Shown here in pieces: positions 10,616-19,881 of a DNA stretch of 64,000 nucleotides. Each line of letters opens with the position of its first letter. The stretch's first letter is position 1. Source of the DNA: Aurantiochytrium sp. KH105. Lineage: Eukaryota > Sar > Bigyra > Thraustochytrida > Thraustochytriidae. Made by a program: the position numbers and the translations under genes. The stretch lies in NCBI GenBank assembly GCA_003116975.1, contig BGKB01000243.1, positions 1 to 64,000 of the forward strand. The letters are read 5' to 3'. The notes beneath the pieces are model-generated. The model saw nothing but the letters and a program-made list of their open reading frames with translations, was not told the DNA's origin and ran no database searches.

Positions 10616-11623
10616 GCCTCGTGGCTTGCGCTTGAGAATGAAACACTTTTCATAGCATTCAGAGAACGGCAAGACGTCGATAATCTCTTCGACTTCCCAC
10701 TTCGATTCGAGCGTGTTGAAAAAGTCCGAGTCGGCGTGCGCGCCCCCGCGCCCCTCGCCTACGTAAACGAGCCGATCGCCGCGATAGGCTGACATGCACT
10801 TGGAGGCCATCTCGTTTGGTGGCGGGCAGACTAAAAGGAGGGTGCGGTCTCTGTGTTTGCGCAGAACCGTTTCGTTGCCTTCCAGGACGCCCGTCTCCTC
10901 GCGAGCTTTCTCAGAAGGAAGGTAAAGCTGCGAGTAGTCATCGTAAGCGATGATGTCTACCTTGTGCTGCTGCGCGAGTTCCTGACGCCACTGGCCATAG
11001 CCCGCGCCCAATTCAACAATGGGCCCGAGAGCCGCAATTTTTTGCATGGCTTGTTCTGACCATTTCACGCATCCGTACGCCTGCAGGTATTCGTCACGGG
11101 CGTGCGCTTGCTCGGGCGAGACGCCAAAGATGAGACGCTGTGCATCGCGGTTCACCGCCTCCTTGAGCTTGTGGATCTCCATGCGATACTCGCGCTCGGA
11201 CAGCTCTCCTCGGCCAACGCGTTCTTGCAAGAGGAAAATGCGGTTTCTTGCTCTTGCGCGCAAGTCCAACAGCTCACGCTCCCGGGCCTCGCGCACCTTG
11301 ATGCCCTTTTCCAGCTCTGGGTACATGAAGGGGCTCTTTTGCGTTGTGTCCTCCCCTTCCTCCTCTTCGGGTCCGCTGTTCTGCTGCTTTTGCTGTTGCT
11401 GCTCCTGCGGCTGCTCTTCGGTCTTGGCTAGCGTGCTTGTGGCGGCCGCGCCCATGAGCACCGCAAGCGTCGAGGCCGCCAGCGCTGCTCGTGGCCAGCC
11501 GTCATGCTTCGGCCGGGCATGCAGTCCTCTCTGCACTGTCAGCAGCGGCGACGTGCGCAGCAACAGCCTCGGCGCACCCGTCCGGATGGCGGCAGCGCCC
11601 AACGAGGCCAGCGCGCGGGACAT
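10592..11623 (-). CDS. mitochondrial SAM-dependent methyltransferase-like protein
   Basis: 343 residues. The N-terminus (MSRALASLGAAAIRTGAPRL and on to LLTVQRGLHARP) is Arg/Ser/Ala-rich without acidic residues, as in mitochondrial presequences. A hydrophobic segment and a Gln/Glu-rich linker follow. The C-terminal half carries the methyltransferase motif I (VELGAGYGQW) followed by IIAYDDY, then a YRGDRLVYVGEGRGGAHAD block seen in uncharacterised protist proteins. The substrate is unknown. The ATG at 11623 is chosen because it opens the presequence. The 3' end is partly duplicated downstream. It is convergent with the Sec14 gene and 203 bases from the next minus-strand gene. Confidence 0.75.
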   Translation of the reverse strand: MSRALASLGAAAIRTGAPRLLLRTSPLLTVQRGLHARPKHDGWPRAALAASTLAVLMGAAATSTLAKTEEQPQEQQQQKQQNSGPEEEEGEDTTQKSPFMYPELEKGIKVREARERELLDLRARARNRIFLLQERVGRGELSEREYRMEIHKLKEAVNRDAQRLIFGVSPEQAHARDEYLQAYGCVKWSEQAMQKIAALGPIVELGAGYGQWRQELAQQHKVDIIAYDDYSQLYLPSEKAREETGVLEGNETVLRKHRDRTLLLVCPPPNEMASKCMSAYRGDRLVYVGEGRGGAHADSDFFNTLESKWEVEEIIDVLPFSECYEKCFILKRKPRGWFGFLWG

Positions 11624-11826
11624 TGTCTTTGCGCACAGCTCAACGCGCGCGGCGTGGTTTTCTTCTTTGGCGTTTTGTCGCGTTTTGTCGCGTTTTGCAC
11701 GGTTTTGCAAGAAATAACGAGAAATAAAATAAAAAAAATATCAGCGATGTGCGCTTTGAGAAAAGGTCGCGCATACCTGCAAGCAAAAATTGCGCCAACA
11801 TTCTTCACCTTCAGAAATCTACATGT

Positions 11827-13281
11827 TTATGGTGAAGGAGACGCGGATCGGCGATGCGGCCGAAAACCAATGATAAAGAGGAAAGCGAAGAAAGCCACGA
11901 TCAAGGCCGCGCCACGATACGTAAGTACGGTGCCGTAGGCTTTCATGGCATCTGAGCCAATCAGCAGTCCAAGACTGGCACCGAGGTACTTGAAGGCCAA
12001 AAGGGATCCCTGCGCGAAGCTCTCGAGGCCTTCAGGCGCAATGTCACTCACAATGAGCACTGCAGAGAGCTGTCCAAGGGCCACAGTAACGCCATGAAGC
12101 GGCTCGCAGAGAAGAATGAATGCCCCATCGCCCTCCGGAATGAGCGTGTACGCCACAACTCGTACTGTGTACGACACGAGAGCGATAAAGAACAGCGCAG
12201 CTGGCGAGAAATGATCGAGAAGCGACTTGGCAAAGGCAAAGATAGGAATTTCAAAGAGCACCGTCGTGCAAATGGAGAGCGCCAAAATCAGATTCGACGA
12301 GCCAATCGTATCGCGGAAAAAGAGAAACGACAAATTTTGCACCAAACCAATGCACGCTCTTGATACGAGCCAGGTCAAGAAGAATACTGAGTGCGACAAA
12401 TCGCAACAAACAACTGATGCGAAAGCTCTTAACTTTTCCATCAGAGATTCGCTAGAGCCGCCAGGCGTGGAGCTCGAACTTGCGGCGCTTTCGAGTTCGG
12501 CCTTTTCCTCGACATCTTGCGAATGGGCATCTGTTTGCCGGAACGTCTTTGCGCCGGCTACAAAGTCCTGATCTTTATTGGCCTCGCCGTCAAGCGTGGC
12601 CGCCTCGGCCATCTCTATTTCGGTATTGTCGTCTTGGATTGGCTCGTATCCGCGGGCGTCTGAGCACACCCGGCGTGCTACGCTGAGGCCAAGAATACCA
12701 ATAAAAATTACGCTGATACATGCGTAGTAAAGGACCATCACTTTGTATGAGCCTGTGACATCGAAGAGAACACCCAAGAGAAGATTGCTCAGGGCGCGAG
12801 CGACGGCGCCAAAGGCGCGCTCTCGCCCATACAATTTCTTGCGCGCCATAGGTAGATCTTCTTTGGCCGTGCCTAAAGGTGCGTCAACGTGAGCCAAGCA
12901 ATAGGCGTTCAAATTCGACTCGAGCCCGGAAAGAAAGACCGAATGAGCCGAGCGCACGACCATGACGGCAAGGAAATGCTCAAAGCGAGGAACTGCATAC
13001 ATGGAAAACGCGCAAAGTGCAGTGCCTACCGAGAGCATCATTGTTAGTTCGAGCCCAAGCACACGATCTGCGAGAATGCCCCAAGCCATGGGCGCAAAGA
13101 CGTTGAGCAAGCGTGATATCGACAATACCACGCCAATTTCGGGCTCCTCGAGCCCAAGCTCTGACAGTAGGAGCACGAAAAACCTCCCCTGCGCTGCGAG
13201 CAGCCAGTAGCCCATCAGATACACCCAGCGCGGTCGTAGCGCCTCGTCACGAGCCAAGAGGACGTCCTTGATGGAGCGCAT
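11827..13281 (-). CDS. major facilitator superfamily transporter, copy 1
   Basis: 484 residues with about twelve hydrophobic helices in two groups of six, split by an acidic Ser/Glu-rich loop near residues 205-285. The N-terminus (PRWVYLMGYWLLAAQGRFF) and the loop after helix 2 (WGILADRVLG, the GxLaDr-type MFS signature) place it in the MFS_1-like group, whose members move small organic solutes across membranes. The substrate is unknown. It is 545 bases from a tandem paralogue that shares the ALRPRW start, the YGRERAFGA / YGRERLWGA block and the LLCEPLHGVT helix. Confidence 0.9.
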   Translation of the reverse strand: MRSIKDVLLARDEALRPRWVYLMGYWLLAAQGRFFVLLLSELGLEEPEIGVVLSISRLLNVFAPMAWGILADRVLGLELTMMLSVGTALCAFSMYAVPRFEHFLAVMVVRSAHSVFLSGLESNLNAYCLAHVDAPLGTAKEDLPMARKKLYGRERAFGAVARALSNLLLGVLFDVTGSYKVMVLYYACISVIFIGILGLSVARRVCSDARGYEPIQDDNTEIEMAEAATLDGEANKDQDFVAGAKTFRQTDAHSQDVEEKAELESAASSSSTPGGSSESLMEKLRAFASVVCCDLSHSVFFLTWLVSRACIGLVQNLSFLFFRDTIGSSNLILALSICTTVLFEIPIFAFAKSLLDHFSPAALFFIALVSYTVRVVAYTLIPEGDGAFILLCEPLHGVTVALGQLSAVLIVSDIAPEGLESFAQGSLLAFKYLGASLGLLIGSDAMKAYGTVLTYRGAALIVAFFAFLFIIGFRPHRRSASPSP

Positions 13282-13825
13282 CTTTCTCCTCTCCCACGCG
13301 ACTTGCGCGCAACTCCCACGCTAGGTGGAGCTCTGCGACGTGGACTCGCTCACGTTGTCGCTCGCGACGGAGACCGCCTCCTGGCGTGCATGCGTCTCTG
13401 CCGGCCGGACGAGCCCGACGTCTGGGTCTGCCCCGCGGCGCGGCGAGAACCTAGACTTGGTCTGGGTGGAGAGCCGCCCGACTCTGTCTGTGCCTTGCTT
13501 GTACTCTACGAGGAGAAGGGAAAGAAAGAGAGCGAGGGCGGTCGCGAACCGGCCGGTGCTCGCGACTTTGCACGCGAAAACCCGGCGCTCGCAGTCGCAG
13601 CTACGCGCAGCGCGAGGTCTCTGCAGAGCTTGAGCTCGTGGCCGGAACGGGCTAGCCAAGGCGACGATCCAACTTGCGCTCACCAGCTGAATTCCTGGCA
13701 GCGCCGGCTCGGGCATCTTCGGGAGCTGAAGTCGACGACGATCGATGCCATGACTGATGATCATAAAGTGATTGACTCGCGACGTGACGCGGACGATCGG
13801 ACGCGGAGAAAATTAAAAAATGCGG
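13282..13825. other. intergenic region between the MFS paralogues
   Basis: This is probably the promoter of the downstream minus-strand MFS gene plus the 3' flank of the upstream one. No repeats or convincing open frames were noticed. Confidence 0.5.
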
Positions 13826-15463
13826 CTAGTTCTGGAGCCCCTCGTGAGACCGCTCGCGAAGGGTAGAGACAGCAACTATGTAGTAAATAAAAGCCATGAG
13901 CAGAACGACAACAGATGCGCCGCGGTACATGACAGCAGCGCCGTACGAGTCCATGACGGCCGAGCCAACGATCAGACCAAGACTCGTCCCGATACTGCGA
14001 CAGGCCATGATGGAACTTTGAGCAAAGCTCTCAAGTCCAGCAGGTGCCATGTCACTGACAATAAGTACAGACGCGAGCTGGATGAGCGCATATGTCACGC
14101 CGTGAAGTGGTTCACAGAGGAGAATGAGATATCCGTGGTCTTTCGGGACGAGCGTATACGCAAAGACACGCAGCGAATACGCAAGGAGGCCCCAGAACAG
14201 CAACGTCTGCGGCGCGAAGCGCGAAATAAGCGAGTTCCCAAGTGCAAAGAGCGGAATCTCAAAGGAAACCGTCACGCAGACTGAAATGCCCATGACAAAG
14301 TTTGAGGTTCCAATGTCATCCTTGAAAAAAATAAACGAGAGATTCTCGACAAGACTCACGCCCGCGCTCGCTACCGCGAGGGTGAGAAAGAACGTGAGAT
14401 TTGGAACGTTGCAACAAGCAACGTGACCAAAAGCACGCACCTTTTCTCGCGTCGAAAGGTCCTCGAGTGTAGTCTGTGCGACACCCTCGAGCGTTACAGC
14501 CCTTTCCTTTTCGATGCCGTTATCATCGATCGCCGCAGCGTCTGCGATGGTGCCCGCGTCATCGGGCATTTCTGAAGCCGAAAAGACGACTGCTGGGATC
14601 TCCTCGGCCTCGTCCGTGGCGAGAATCTGGGGAAAAACCGGATGATGGGACGCATATCCGGATGCCAAGGACCCCGACTCTTCTTGAGTCGAGGTTCTTT
14701 TGTCTTCGACACGAGAAGCGAGGTGGTTCTCGCTTTTGATGTCATCATGCGACAACCCGGCCAGCTCGATCCCGACGTCTGGCGAGCCTGGGTCTTCCAC
14801 GTCGACCTTGGCGTACGTTCCGGCATTAGATACGAGATACTGCGAAAGTACACTAGCCATGATAGCGACAATGGTAACAATGCTCGTGATTACGTAAAAG
14901 GGGATCATGAGCAAGTACGTGTCAAAGACATCGAAAAGGTAGCCTAGCAAGAGACTGCCGAGGGCCCAAGATATTGCACCCCAAAGTCGCTCTCGGCCGT
15001 AAAGCTTTTTACGGTCCATGGAATCATCCTGAGCGCCCGGAGGAAGCGCTGGGAGCACATGCGCCAGGCAATAGCTGTCCGCGAGGGAAGCGAACCCAGA
15101 CAAGAGCACCCCATGTGTAGTTCGGATCACGAGTACATTCTCAAAGGACTGGAGATGCGGATAATAAAGCAATCCAAAGGCCAAGGCCGCCGATCCGGCC
15201 GAAGCGCACATTGCAGCTTCCCTGCCCAAGGCTCTATCCGCGAGCAGACCCCAGATTAGCGGCGCGACAGCATTCAACGACCGCGGCAAGGATGAGATAA
15301 TACCGATTTCCGCATCGGAGAGATTGAAACTTTCCAGCATCAACGACAAGAAGCGTCCCTGGCCCGAAAGCATGAGCATTCCGACAAAGTATAGCCATCG
15401 CGGCCGCAAGGCCCCGTCGCTGCCCACCAGACCGATACTCGCCAGTTGCTCCACCCGAGCCAT
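13826..15463 (-). CDS. major facilitator superfamily transporter, copy 2
   Basis: 545 residues, twelve-helix MFS topology, paralogous to the neighbour at 11827-13281. Shared blocks include ALRPRWLYFVGM, WGLLADRALG, KLYGRERLWGA and LLCEPLHGVTYALIQL. It differs mainly in a longer acidic central loop (about residues 205-345). The loop carries many Asp/Glu/Ser residues and is a plausible phosphoregulatory or trafficking segment (inference). Substrate unknown. The start at 15463 is the first ATG before the conserved N-terminal block. Confidence 0.9.
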   Translation of the reverse strand: MARVEQLASIGLVGSDGALRPRWLYFVGMLMLSGQGRFLSLMLESFNLSDAEIGIISSLPRSLNAVAPLIWGLLADRALGREAAMCASAGSAALAFGLLYYPHLQSFENVLVIRTTHGVLLSGFASLADSYCLAHVLPALPPGAQDDSMDRKKLYGRERLWGAISWALGSLLLGYLFDVFDTYLLMIPFYVITSIVTIVAIMASVLSQYLVSNAGTYAKVDVEDPGSPDVGIELAGLSHDDIKSENHLASRVEDKRTSTQEESGSLASGYASHHPVFPQILATDEAEEIPAVVFSASEMPDDAGTIADAAAIDDNGIEKERAVTLEGVAQTTLEDLSTREKVRAFGHVACCNVPNLTFFLTLAVASAGVSLVENLSFIFFKDDIGTSNFVMGISVCVTVSFEIPLFALGNSLISRFAPQTLLFWGLLAYSLRVFAYTLVPKDHGYLILLCEPLHGVTYALIQLASVLIVSDMAPAGLESFAQSSIMACRSIGTSLGLIVGSAVMDSYGAAVMYRGASVVVLLMAFIYYIVAVSTLRERSHEGLQN

Positions 15464-16297
15464 CTTTCTCTCGCCCAGTCCCTGTCTCTCTCTCCTTCTT
15501 GCAGACGTCTCCTCTGGGTAGAGTTTCTAGCGCTCGGTGGCGCACGCGGCGCAGCGGGCCCGGGAAAACGCTCCGTCTGCGCCTCCGCTCGCCCGTCTCT
15601 TCTGCGCACCGGAAGGCAAGGCGCGTCGGTGTGACTTGGTTTTGGTCAGGATTCCTCAGGCTCGACTCAAAGTCGTCAGACTCCCTCACCCGGGCCTCGC
15701 AGTGGCAAGCTCTGGCGTCTTGACAGTGAGGAACGCAGGAATACACGCGCTGGCCGGGAATTTGGTGTAGATGCCTGGCGATTCTTTTGTATAGCCTGGT
15801 CGACTCACTATAGATGGGACCCAAATGATCGCCAAAGTCGAGCCTGAAAATGATGCTTTCGGGTACGCTCCGCAACCGTTGGCGCGGGTACGCCTTGAGT
15901 GATTTCCTGGCGATTCAACGCTACTGCAAGACGACCTTGATCCGGCGTGCAAATGAACCATAATTATTGGACGCATCAGATGGTGTCGAAATGATGGACA
16001 GCGAAAAGGCACACTCCGTGTCACTCTTTTTCCAGAACTTTCACGTCGACTTCTCCTTTTCCTCAAAATACTTCACGCTGCTGTGCATGCTCGATCTGAG
16101 CCCTATGATGCAATCAAAGGTGCCGTCAATTTCGAATTTGAATTCGATTGCAGAGGAGAGGAGATGACCACGAGAGTAGGTCAACTTCACCGAGGAGCAG
16201 TACAACTGTTTACTTTTCTGTTTGTGTTCTTTTACGTACAATAATTCTGAGATCGTCACTTTTCACCCCTGAGGAATGCAACATTTTGCAGCGAAGA
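15464..16297. other. 834-bp intergenic stretch
   Basis: Between the second MFS gene and the 3' end of the TIR-like/TPR gene. It is less GC-rich than its surroundings in the right half. I see no gene, RNA or repeat. Confidence 0.5.
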
Positions 16298-17320
16298 TCA
16301 ACGCTCCGTCTTTTCCCAAATCTTTGTGCGAAGTCGTTCGATATTCTTTTGCGTCAGAGCCACATAGGGATGCCGGTCGCCAAGACTTTCCTTCAGGATC
16401 GAAAGCGCTTCCTTGAAAAACGCCAAGGCCTCCTCGTAGCGGCCTTGTAATGAGTACACTATGGCGATGTTGTTGAGCGTGGAAGCCACTGAGGAATGCC
16501 GGTCGCCAAGACTTTCCTTCTTAATCGACAGCGCTTCCTCGTAGTACGCCAAGGCCTCCTCGTAGCGGCCCTGTGGATAGTACACATTGGCGATGTTGTT
16601 GAGCGTGTTAGCCACTGAGGGATGCCGGTCGCCAAGACTTTCCTTCTCTATCGACAGCGCTTCCTCGAAGTACACCAAGGCCTCCTCGTAGCGACCTTGT
16701 GGACAGTACACGGAGGCGATGTTGTTGAGCGTGCCAGCGACCTCGGGATGCCGGTCGCCAAGATTTTCCTTGCGAATCGACAGCGCTTCTTCGTAGTACG
16801 CCAAGGCCTCCTCGTAGCGGCCTTGTGAATAGTACACATTGGCGATGTTGTTCAGCGTGAAAGCCACGAAGGGATGCCGGTCGCCAAGACTTTCCTTGCG
16901 AATCGACAGCGCTTCCTCGTAGTACGCCCAGGCTTCCTCGTAGCGGCCTTGTTCTTGGTACACGTTGGCGATGTTGCCAAGCGAGAAAGCCACCAAGGGA
17001 TGCCGGTCACCAAGTCTTTCTTTGTAAATCGACAGCGCTTCCTCGTAGTACGCCAACGCCTCCTCGTAGCGGCCTTGTGATTTGTACACGCCGGCGATGT
17101 TGTTGAGCGTGGAAGCCACATGGGAATTTCGGTCGCCAAGACTTTCCGCGTAAATCGACACCGCTTCCAAGTAAAACGCCAAGGCCTCCTCGTAGCGGCC
17201 TTGTGAGAAATGCACGGCGGCGATGCCGTTGAGCGTTTGAGCCACATCGGGGTGCCGGCCGCCAAGACTTTCCTTGCGAATCGACAGCGCTTCCTCGAGC
17301 ATCTGCAATGCTTCATCATA
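16298..17320 (-). repeat. 126-bp coding tandem array (TPR units)
   Basis: Eight units of 126 bp encode the 42-residue TPRs. The middle units are highly similar in DNA, sharing blocks such as cgccaagactttcct and ctcctcgtagcggcc. The outermost units, in particular the one nearest the TIR-like domain, have diverged. This is typical of an array that expands by unequal exchange. Confidence 0.85.
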
Positions 17321-18436
17321 ATTGCTCTGATCACTCAAAAGTACACCGGTGCAACGAAGAATATCGGCAAGCTTGATTGGATCTCCACCACTGCGAGCTT
17401 TCGATACTGCGTCTCGCGCCATTTGCAGTCGCCATGTGTGCACACGCTGGTTCACCTCTTTGATCAGCGTCACGTATCCACCATCCACCGTCGTCTCGAC
17501 GGCCTTGTCAATCATTTGCTTATCCTCGTCTTTCCAGCACTTCGCGTTGCGCATGTTGTTGTTCTCAGCTAGAATCTTGGCCAATTCTTCAACATCTTCA
17601 AGCAGCGCCTCGATAAAAGCCTGCTCTTGTCCGGGCGCAAAGACGACCTGGAAGCTCTGCGCCTGTGTAATGGCGCCCATGATCTCCCATACGCACCAGG
17701 CCCGCTGCAGAGGCGCTGGCACATCCCAGCGGTCAAAGAAGATTACCGCGCTCTCGAACCGCCCGATTGCGCGATGCAGACCGTGCGTCAGATACTGGTT
17801 CCGCGCGAGGATCACGTCGGGAGACAGCGCCTCGTCTGCGCTGGTTAGCAGAGGCTGGTTCGCGCAAAAGAGGTCGAGCCAGACAAAGGCCGTGTCGGCG
17901 TCTTGGCCGAAATGGTCCTCGAGCGCTGCGACGAGGTCCTGAAAGCGGCACTTGCGCGCTTGGCTCACAAAAGTGCCTTGGAATTCTGCACCAATGTCCT
18001 CTTGGTCGACATGATCGAGGTAGAGCTGCGCCTGGGGCAGACCCCGGGTCAGGGGTAGCACGACATGCTCAGCCACATCTTCCGTGCTCCAGTCTTGGCG
18101 GAGCTTGGGTTCGGCATCCTCTCCGGGCTCAAAGGTGATGGGCACGCCGACGTAGGGCACGCGGCCTTGCAACTTGCCATTGGGCTTGGTGCGTAAGACC
18201 TGAATTGTGGCGCCTTCTTGGACTTTGTCCGAGAGGTCTCGCTTGGCCACATACAGCTCGACGCCTTGGGCGGCCTCTCCGCTGAGCACCTCGTCGCGGA
18301 GTTCCTTGATAGCGCGCAGGGAAATGCTGCGTGGGTCGATGATCTTACGCGCGTCCTTGGAGAAAATCTCGTCATCCTTCTTGCGCGTAAAGCTCAAGCG
18401 CGACAAGCTCGCGCGAAGCGACTTGAGTTTAGGCAT
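16298..18436 (-). CDS. TIR-like domain protein with kinesin-light-chain-type TPR repeats
   Basis: 712 residues. Residues ~1-110 are a basic leader and a small beta-rich region. Residues ~130-280 hold a TIR/TIR-like fold signature common in stramenopile and algal proteins: AFVWLDLFCANQ, then SAVIFFDRWD, then AWCVWEIMGA. A helical linker leads to eight 42-residue TPRs from residue ~371 to the end, of the kinesin-light-chain/nephrocystin type (GRYEEALAYYEEALSI ... LGDRHP.VA.TLNNIA). The architecture suggests a cytoplasmic scaffold or intracellular sensor. Whether the TIR-like part is enzymatic is unclear; I do not see a certain catalytic Glu. The frame opens with a TTG two codons earlier, so the ATG at 18436 is used. 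The units at 16300-17070 are highly similar in DNA, which implies recent repeat exchange. Confidence 0.85.
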   Translation of the reverse strand: MPKLKSLRASLSRLSFTRKKDDEIFSKDARKIIDPRSISLRAIKELRDEVLSGEAAQGVELYVAKRDLSDKVQEGATIQVLRTKPNGKLQGRVPYVGVPITFEPGEDAEPKLRQDWSTEDVAEHVVLPLTRGLPQAQLYLDHVDQEDIGAEFQGTFVSQARKCRFQDLVAALEDHFGQDADTAFVWLDLFCANQPLLTSADEALSPDVILARNQYLTHGLHRAIGRFESAVIFFDRWDVPAPLQRAWCVWEIMGAITQAQSFQVVFAPGQEQAFIEALLEDVEELAKILAENNNMRNAKCWKDEDKQMIDKAVETTVDGGYVTLIKEVNQRVHTWRLQMARDAVSKARSGGDPIKLADILRCTGVLLSDQSNYDEALQMLEEALSIRKESLGGRHPDVAQTLNGIAAVHFSQGRYEEALAFYLEAVSIYAESLGDRNSHVASTLNNIAGVYKSQGRYEEALAYYEEALSIYKERLGDRHPLVAFSLGNIANVYQEQGRYEEAWAYYEEALSIRKESLGDRHPFVAFTLNNIANVYYSQGRYEEALAYYEEALSIRKENLGDRHPEVAGTLNNIASVYCPQGRYEEALVYFEEALSIEKESLGDRHPSVANTLNNIANVYYPQGRYEEALAYYEEALSIKKESLGDRHSSVASTLNNIAIVYSLQGRYEEALAFFKEALSILKESLGDRHPYVALTQKNIERLRTKIWEKTER

Positions 18437-18476
18437 TTCCAAACAAGCCGAATATACACGCTCCCTCGCTCAATTT

Positions 18477-19475
18477 CTCGCTCGGAGAAGTTAAGAGGCT
18501 ACGGGGACGGAGGGGGCGCTGCACGAGGAGAGACCCAAGGCGAGCCCCGCGACGTACGCACGGCGAGTACAGTGATGAGGGGGGCACTGATGCACGCGCG
18601 GCGAGGAGTTTGGAGACTGCAGCAGCGCCAAGATGGTATGCTTGCTATGTGCCTGCACATGCTGCGCTGGCTGCCGCACACCCACTCGCTCGCTTAACCT
18701 CGCGCTCGGAGAAAGAAAAGGGGCTGCGGGCGGTGCACGGAAGAGACCTGAGGCGAGCCTCGGAACGCACGCGCGGCGAGGTTTTCGAAGGCTGCAACCA
18801 GAACGGTGTGCTTGCAATTTGCTGGCAAGTGCAGTGCTGGTCTCTCTTGACAGTGAGTCATAGTCAGAACTCACAACTAACTTTTTTTTGTCCGCAACGC
18901 CACGGAGCGCCAACAGCCTGGCAGGTGAACGTGATCCGTCCCAGCAGCACCGTCCGTGGCAGACGCCTTTCGCTTAGGGGCGAATCCCACTGCGTGCATA
19001 AGAATAATAAAAAGTCCATCGCAGTATTGGCCTAGGGAGGTGACCGAGAAGAGCACGTGTCGGCCGTCGCGTGCTGGCCCTTCGCTCAATCCCTCGCTCG
19101 GAGAAAGGCAAGGGGCCGCGGGGACGGAGGAGGCGCTGGATGAGGAGAGGTCTGGCGAGCCTCGTGACGTACGCGCGGCGAGGACGAGGACGAGGACGAG
19201 GAGGCCCCTGACGCACGCGAGGCGAGATGTACGGAGACTGGAGCAGAGCAAGGACGGTGTGCACGTGCTGCGCTGGTGGCTGTCGCACACTCACTTTATC
19301 CTCTCGCTCGGCGAAAGGCACAAGGGGCCGCGGGGACGGAGGGGGCGCTGGATGAGGAGAGGTCTGGCGAGCCTCGTGACGTACGCGCGGCGAGGACGAG
19401 GACGAGGAGGCACCTGACGCACGCGAGGCGAGATGTACGGAGACTGGAGCAGAGCAAGGATGGTGTGTCATTCGA
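18477..19475. repeat. degenerate ~210-224-bp tandem array, four copies
   Basis: Copies begin at about 18477, 18701, 19093 and 19303, each opening with a cgctcggagaaag-like block. Each then has a gacggaggaggcgctg-like block, acgtacgcgcggcgag, and ggagactggagcagagcaag. Copies 3 and 4 are nearly identical; copies 1 and 2 are older. A ~170-bp unrelated stretch separates copies 2 and 3. No coding or RNA function is apparent. The first copy lies directly upstream of the TIR-like/TPR gene. Confidence 0.75.
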
Positions 19476-19881
19476 GAAGACCATGTAAACCGGAGTAATC
19501 GGGGAAAATTGAAGGATTGGGGTTCCGCTGGGAGCGCTTGTGTGGCGTGATAGCACGTACTCATGCGACGAACAGACGCGTGCACGCGCCACGGCTACGC
19601 ACTACAGATACTCGGCTGATTGGCAGGATTCTTCACTTGCGCAGGCTGAAGCAATCATGGCAGAACCAGTACTGTACACGCCCGCGAGCGCGACCGAGCG
19701 CATCGAGGCGCGCGTGTTGAGACGGGCGCGAAGTTCGGGCAGTCTAAAGGCGAACACGGCGAAAGACGGGGGTGGGTGGGTGGGCAGGGGCGAGGCGATA
19801 AAGACGAGACAAGACGAGACAAGGCGAATCAAGGCGAAGAGGAAAGAGAGTTAGCTGCTACTCGTACGCTCGTACGTCACG

